DNA of 64,000 bases. Origin: Datisca glomerata. Its lineage: Eukaryota; Streptophyta; Magnoliopsida; Cucurbitales; Datiscaceae. The notes beneath the pieces are model-generated. The model was given only the letters and a program-made list of their open reading frames with translations, searched no databases and was not told where the DNA came from. Below are positions 57,864 through 64,000 of the stretch, in pieces. The translations under genes and the position numbers were made by a program. How positions within the stretch are numbered: position 1 is the stretch's first letter; every line of letters starts with the position of its first letter. The stretch lies in assembly GCA_003255025.1 (NCBI GenBank), contig QANY01008720.1, positions 1,948,605 through 2,012,604 on the forward strand. The letters are read 5' to 3'.

Positions 57864-60720
57864 ATACTTGATTCAGGAGCCACTAACCATGTATGTTCTT
57901 CTTTGTAAATGCTTGATTCGTCAAAAGAGTTGGCTGATGGCGAGGTCGTTTTGAGAGTTGGTAGTGGTGTGCTTATGTCGGCTAAAGCTTTAGGGACATT
58001 ACGTTTACTTTTTGGATATAATTACTTAGTTTTGAACGATATTTATTATATTCTTGGTTTTTCGAGGAATTTGATTTCTCTTTCATTTTTGCAAGAACAG
58101 TTATTTGAAGTTTCTTTCATTAATAAAGAGTTTGTTATTTCTAAGAATGGGTTCGATATATGTCATGCTAAAATTATAAATGGATTGTATATGTTTAAAC
58201 CAACTGAACGCGTGTTAAATAATTCTAAATTATTTAAAGTAGCAAAACTTAAAAATAACAAATGACAAAGAATTTCTCATGATGATAACACATATTTATG
58301 GCATCTTAGGTTGGGACATATCAATCTAGATAGATTAAACAGGTTAACGAAGCATGGTGTTTTGAGAGAGTTAAAAGTTGGAACTCTTCCTTTTGTGAAT
58401 CCTGTCTAGATGATAAAATAACCAAGAAACCTTTCACATGATAAAGGCCAAAGAGCCAAGGAACCACTTGAGTTAGTACATAGGAATGTATGTGGACCGA
58501 TCAATGTACAAGCTAGAGGTGGGTATGGATATTTTATCACTTTCATTAACGACTACTCAAGATATGGTTATAGTTACCTAATGTATTGAAAGTCTTAAAT
58601 TTTTGGAAAGTTTAAAGACTTCAAGGCTGAAACTGAAAAGCAAGTAGGTAAATTATTGAAAACCCTTTGATCCGATCGAGGTGGTGAATACTTGGATTTA
58701 GAATTCAAGGATTATTTGTTGGAGTGTGGAATCATATCCCAACTCACAGCACCAGGAACACCACAACAAAATGGTGTTGCTGACAGGAGAAATCGATTCT
58801 TATTGGATATGGTTAGGTCGATGTTAAGCTACTCATCATTGTCACTTACATTTTGACGATATGCACTACACACAGCAACTTACATTTTTGAATGTAGTGC
58901 CCTCTAAGTCTGTAAGTAAGACACTTTTAGAGTTATGGAATGACTCCAAACCTAGTTCGCATCATTTCTGTATATGGGCGTGTCCATCTCACGTTCTTAG
59001 ACCCGAGATCGAAAAGTTAGACTCAAGGTTTGAGGTATGCATATTCGTTGGCTATTCTTTAGAAGTAGATGTGGGTACTTTTATAGTCACAATGATCAAA
59101 TGGTGCTTGTATCGACAAATACAACATTTCTTGAGTATGACTATATGCAAATACAACATTGCTTGTATCGACAAATACAACATTTCTTGAGATCAGACCA
59201 CCTTTAATTTCTACTAATAAACGACAAACCAGAGAAACCGAAGTTCCTGCTAGGAAACCTCGGTACAACTTCATAGTGGGAGGGTTGTAAGACAACCAGT
59301 TTGCTACAAACTGGAGACACATGTCCTAGGGTTAGATAATAATAAGGACGATCTATTATCTCATGAAGAAGCAATGGATGATCTTGTAAAGGAGAAATGG
59401 CAAGGTGCCATGAACCAGGAAATGTAATCTATGTATTCTAATTCTGTCTGGGAACTTGTAGATCCAGCTGAAGATGTCAGGCCCATTGATGTAAATGGGT
59501 TTTCAAGAAGAATAGAGGTGCATATGGGAAAGTAGAGACTTTCAAGACACAGTTCGTAGCCAAGGGTTATACACAAAGGGAGAGAGTCGATTATGAAAAG
59601 ACATTCTCCCATGTGGCCATGCTAAAATCCATTCACATCCTTTTGTCCATAAGCGCTAGTTTTGACTATGAAATATGGAAAATGGACTTCAATACAGCTT
59701 TTCTGAATGACTCTCTTGAAGAAATCATCTATATGATGCAACCAGAAAGGTTCGTACAAAAGAGGCAAGATTAGAAAGTATGCAAGTCGCTTAAATCCAT
59801 TTATGGATTAAAGAAAGCATTTAGATCTTTAAATCTTACCTTTGATGAGATTATAAAGTCTCATGACTTCGAGAAAAATGTTGGCGAAGCCTGTATTTAT
59901 AAATACACTAAATATAAGATAATGGTTTTCTTAGTTTTTTATGTTGATGATATTCTCCTCATTAAGAATGATGTAGAAACTTTGTCAAAGGTAAAGAAGT
60001 GGTTAGCTAAAAAATTTCAAATGAAATATTTGGGAGAAGCGAGCTATGTTCTAGGCATCCAAATCCTAAGGGATAGAAAGAACAAGTTTTTAACACTTTC
60101 TCAGGCATCTTATATTGATAAGGTGCTGGAGAGATTCTTTATGGAGTATTCCAAGAAAGGTCAATAACTGACCATATATGGAATTGTCCTCTCTAAGGAA
60201 CAATGTCCTAAGACACCTCAGGAGGAAGAGGATGTGAGAAAGGTTCCCTATACTTCGGCAGTTGGAAGTCTCATGTATGTCATATTATGTACGAGACCGG
60301 ACATCTATCATGCAGTGGGAATTGTCAGTTGTTATCAATTGAATCCAGGTTTGGAACACTGGATTGCAGGAAAACACATTCTCAAGTATCGTAGGAGAAT
60401 GAGAAACAATACGCTTGTTTATTCAGGTGGAGACCTGAACCCCACTGCATATATTGATTGTGATTTTCAATAAGACAGAGACAGTCAAAAGTCGATATCT
60501 AGATCAGTATTCATCCTAGGTGGATGAGCTATAGTATGGAGTAGTATGAAACAATCCAGCATTGTAGATTCCACTATGAAAGCCAAATATATAGTGGCTT
60601 GTGAAGCTGCGAAAGAGGCGGTATGGCTCAGAAAGTTCTATTCTGATTGGGAATTAGTTTCAGATATGGACAAGCCACTGATTTTGTACCATGATAATAG
60701 TGGGACGTAACAAATTCCAA
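57864..60720 (+). pseudogene. pol of the third copia element, broken
   Basis: Protease ILDSGATNHVCSS lies near 57,866-57,904. GAG-pre-integrase LWHLRLGHINLDRLNRL is near 58,298-58,345. The integrase shows [18 protein letters not shown] and TPQQNGVADRRNR. The last contains aspartate (GAC) where the family has its catalytic glutamate, so the integrase should be inactive. Reverse transcriptase includes YVDD at 59,940-59,951. RNase H begins near 60,240 with TSAVGSLMY. A short local duplication of about 28 bp (59,107 and 59,163) disrupts the region between integrase and RT. Several stops break the frame. Confidence 0.9.
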
Positions 60721-60853
60721 TTGAGGGGATGTGACTGTTATGAAAATAGCATCGAGACAGAACCTAGCTTATCCTTTTAGAAAGACACTTCCTGCAAGTC
60801 ATTTGAGGGTCACGTGCATAACATGAGATTAAGAAAGATGCCACATTTGTTTT

Positions 60854-60868
60854 AGGGAAGTGGAAGAT
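60854..60868 (+). other. Polypurine tract of the third copia element
   Basis: AGGGAAGTGGAAGAT lies directly before the right LTR. It is degenerate, since this position usually reads GTGGGAGAT in the group. Confidence 0.7.
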
Positions 60869-62910
60869 TATTGGGGGTTATGCCCTCAAAGCATGTATAT
60901 TGACATTACGATATGAAATTTAAAGAGGATTACATTTTTCTTTTAAATTATTGTTGAATAATTTATATAAATTTCTAAAAATTCTATATTCATTAATGAG
61001 ACTCTGATATTGTATTAGTACGAGAGGATTAAGATCATAGATAATAAATAAATTTGTCAGCAACATATTAAAGTATAGAATCATTAATAAATGGTTGCTA
61101 ATACAGTTCACTAAACATTATGAAGGCGTGTGATCTAGATCCGGATCATTGATGTGGATAGACATATTAATGAAGATACTTTATATAATAATATCATATA
61201 TGACAGGACCGATATGAATTAATATCTTTATTAACGTGTCGTCTATCATAAAAATTTAATACACATCAATTCGATGATCATACGTAGATTAGTCTGAATC
61301 CTAAGTAGTCATGAACTCTTATGCATGTCTACTGGATATTTTGATTCACTCATTAAGGTCTGTTTGTTAATCAGGCTAGTGACTTTTATTTTAGAGATTT
61401 AGTGATGTGAATGGCTGGGGACATGGTCTTACAAGATTTGGAGTCTAAGCTTTCCTAATAGATCGTATATTAGTTCCCTAAAGTGTTATTTCTGGAACTG
61501 AATGGTTATTGAGCTCGAATTTATAATAAGATTATAAATTAACCATTCACTAGTGGATTAATGATACTCAAGGATCAAGAGGTAATTAGAAGGGTAAAAT
61601 AGTAAGAATACTCTGTAAATACATTCTATAATCTCTAAGATTGTAATTCCATATTTATAATGGAGTAATAATGGAATTAATAAATAAGATTATTTAATTA
61701 ATGAGTTTAATTCATAATCTAATTTATTGGAGCTTAGGATTACTGGTCCGTGGTCCCTAAGTTACCTCTATACAACACTCTCTAGGGTGTGAGTATTTTA
61801 GGACATGAGAAAATGATTGACTTGCATAAAGAATTTTTATTCTAGGGCAAGTACATAATTATGAGATAATTTTGTATGATTAATTAATTAAATTATTTGT
61901 AAATTTAAATATAATTATCAAAAATTATATATATAAAAGTAATTATTGATAAGTGAGATATAATATCTAATTTGTGAAATCAGATAATTAAATTATTATT
62001 AGATAATAATTTAAATCAACTAAATCTTTTATTTGTGAAATAACAAATAAGTTGGTTTATACGGATAATCAGATATGTTAATTTTGAATTAACTGATATC
62101 TAGATAATTATCTAATTAAAATAAATATTTAATTCGTAGTAATTACCACGTGTCAATCATTGATACGGTATCAGAAATTGACATGTACTATTATGGTGTC
62201 ACATGGCACTACAGTAATGTGTGAGCAACACTATAGTGCCACATGACACTACAATGGTGTCGTGAGGCACTGTGTTGGCTCACGACACAATGCAGTGCCA
62301 TGTGCCATTCATTTCAGTTTATCCCTAAAATTTGATACGTCATTATCTAGAATATATACAAATATTATTCTAATGGCTTTAGTGGTTGAAAGAAGAGGAG
62401 AGAATCAGTTGATCAAATCATCAGTTCGTCAATCAAGAGTTAAATTGAGAACACGATTGGTGTCAAAGAGATTTTCTTCTGTGATTAAACGTTAATCAAA
62501 TCTCTAAGGGAATAATCATCATGTTCTTTTAGATAAACGTCTCACTAAGTCATTTTCAGTAAATCTCTAGATCTCATATGTTGAGAACATCTAGAGACAG
62601 AAAATGTGTCTTGTAATATTCTACGTGCCCACACACGTCCTAGTTCATTGAGGGTTGACTTGAAAGATCTTCGTGTGAATTTCAGAGTCTACTGATCGTC
62701 AGAACGATTTTGTGAGTATCGAGATCGATTGGTTTTTACAAGGACACTTGATATAGACTACAAGAGGTATAAGACTCATAACCTTGTATATTATAGATTT
62801 AACTTATAAATATATAATGGATCCTGACTAATTGTAAAAGAGTTTTCAGTGAAAGTTTTTATTTGATTATCTTGGCGTTGCGTAAGTTTTGTTTTATTAA
62901 AATATTCAAT
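60869..62910 (+). repeat. 3' LTR of the third copia element
   Basis: It aligns with 53,134-55,138 with many substitutions and several indels. It lacks about 85 bp near 61,605 and gains about 30 bp near 61,915. The end is approximate. Confidence 0.82.
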
Positions 62911-63692
62911 TTTTTATTAAAAGTTTAATTTTTTAAAAGGCCCCGATGACTAGCAATAAGCAGCTTTAAGGAGAGGGGGGGGACCTAAAAGCTTGTAGGT
63001 ATGCATTTTAAAACACGTCAAAGTTCGTTAGATTACTCATGATTAATTATCATTAATTCATACATATTTGTATTATGTAGGTCGATACAATCGAAGTCTG
63101 TCAAGCTATTGGGGAGGACCACAAGCATCTTCATGAGAATATTTGTGTAGACTAACTTGATGAGTGAGGTGCTAGGCAAGACATATGTGCTTTAAGTACA
63201 CAAGTGCATGCTCTTCATGCGGATGCAAGCTCCATGTGGGCGGACATGGCCCAAACAGTTGAGAAATGAAAGATGAGGGTTGTCCAAGAAAAAAATCATG
63301 ATAACTTTTGTGAGTCTTTTGGATAGGGACATTGTTTATCCTTGAGCCTAAAACAATGACCCACGTGCCACCCCAACACGAGAAGAAGAATAAGAACGAG
63401 GGTTTGATTATGAATTAATTCACTTTGGTGAAGAAGAGGATCATGACTCTTTATCATCCTTAGATGAAGCTGAAAAGGATGATTCCTTCATCCAGCTAGA
63501 TGCATTCAGGAAATAAATGTTGACCTACTAATGGTTAGGAAACCATTAGTTGAGATGACTAGAGCGTCTAAAAGACGTAAGAATGTATTATTTTATTTAT
63601 TTGTATTGTATCTTTTCTACTAATTTAACATGTATCATCTTACTAGTAATCTAACTTCTTACTTGGGGTTATGTGTTGGTAAGGTAAACAAG
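62911..63692. other. Flank right of the third copia element
   Basis: Contains exon-like phrases, for example VHALHADASSMWADMAQ near 63,210, but frequent stops. A possible splice acceptor lies at about 63,080 (TATGTAG). It may continue the relic that ends at 53,133. No family recognised. Confidence 0.35.
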
Positions 63693-63934
63693 TAATGACT
63701 GTTGTAAAACATGAACATATTTCTTATGAAAGTCATTTTCCGATGCACTTATGCATCCAACGGGAGAGGAAAGCAAGACCACTAGTTAATTCACCCTATT
63801 TGAAGGGTATTGCACCCACTAAACAAAAAAGAAAGGTGTTTAAAGTGTGTCTGCACACATTACTGGACACACTAGATGTCAAATATCAACTTTTGGTGGA
63901 GTGTGTATTTGAGAAAATCATAGTGGATAGGTAG
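63693..63934 (+). CDS. Hypothetical basic exon, unrecognised
   Basis: A 79-codon open frame starts MTVVKHEHIS and is rich in Lys and Arg in its middle (around RKARPLVNSPYLKGIAPTKQKRK). It is preceded by a plausible acceptor near 63,685 (TTGGTAAG) and ends at TAG. Such basic RKxRxLxSPY stretches occur in plant transposon-associated proteins, which is only a weak hint. It may be a further exon of the relic at 52-53 kb, or part of a gene extending past the window end. Confidence 0.3.
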
Positions 63935-64000
63935 TAGTCACATTAATCTAACAAACTTTTATTAAGTCGATCTATTTTTGTCTTTTGTAGTGAGGTTCTC

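Larger units (their letters stand above)
53134..62910 (+). mobile_element. Third Ty1/copia element, plus strand, degenerate
   Basis: Long LTRs (about 2.0 kb) flank gag, protease, integrase, reverse transcriptase and RNase H in copia order. The left LTR begins TGTTAGGGGTTATGCCC. The right one begins TATTGGGGGTTATGCCC, so its terminal TG is mutated. No clear primer-binding site follows the left LTR. The right end is placed only approximately, where the two LTRs stop aligning. A possible GTATG duplication (53,129-53,133 and 62,999-63,003) would put the end about 90 bp farther, so it is not relied on. Stops and frameshifts make it non-autonomous. Confidence 0.88.

Noticed and set aside
62999..63003. 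GTATG as the right target duplication of the third copia element
   Set aside because: It lies about 90 bp beyond where the LTRs stop aligning, and the preceding bases do not end in CA, so a chance match of five bases is likely.

Overview
This window is an AT-rich piece of a flowering-plant nuclear genome, probably a eudicot. The signs are malectin-like LRR receptor kinase genes with many introns, Ty1/copia and Ty3/gypsy LTR retrotransposons with tRNA-Met primer-binding sites, a hAT element, and a relic that looks like an integrated plant pararetrovirus. Most of the sequence is transposon. Only two genes look intact.

Layout. 1-1.5 kb: no gene seen. 1.5-1.94 kb: an 18-bp minisatellite that runs straight into a decayed Sirevirus-type copia element (about 1.94-9.27 kb). 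9.7-10.4 kb: exons of a broken AP-3 complex mu-subunit gene. 12.04-12.48 kb: a lone first exon plus promoter of the receptor-kinase family. About 13.2-29.0 kb: one Tat-like gypsy element, cut twice by the same copia family. A complete 9.66-kb minus-strand copy sits in the gypsy 5' LTR (13,657-23,313, ATACG duplicated). A solo LTR in the other orientation sits in its RNase H region (26,548-28,363). The gypsy element then stops abruptly at the 3' flank of receptor kinase 1.

29.2-33.05 kb and 45.7-49.6 kb hold two tandem, minus-strand, 12-exon malectin-LRR receptor kinase genes (904 and 903 residues predicted). Eleven of the 12 exons match in length and the other differs by one codon. With the lone first exon at 12 kb and a promoter fragment at 45.03-45.48 kb, they imply an ancestral array of at least four copies broken up by insertions. 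Between the two genes lie a movement-protein-like pararetrovirus relic (33.6-35.6 kb, resuming at 43.13 kb), a deleted Tekay/Del-like gypsy element inside it (35,648-43,130, GTATG duplicated), and a tandem repeat of about 330-345 bp.

50.88-51.56 kb is a non-autonomous hAT element with 8-bp target duplications. 51.6-51.9 kb is a cluster of GGCGATC-type motifs. 52.1-53.13 kb and 63-64 kb carry exon-like coding relics I cannot name, separated by a third copia element (53,134 to about 62,910). The two receptor kinases would act at the plasma membrane as single-pass receptors. Everything else appears to be mobile-element history. I found no convincing new multi-gene system; the most informative signals are the nested insertions, the receptor-kinase array and the pararetrovirus relic.
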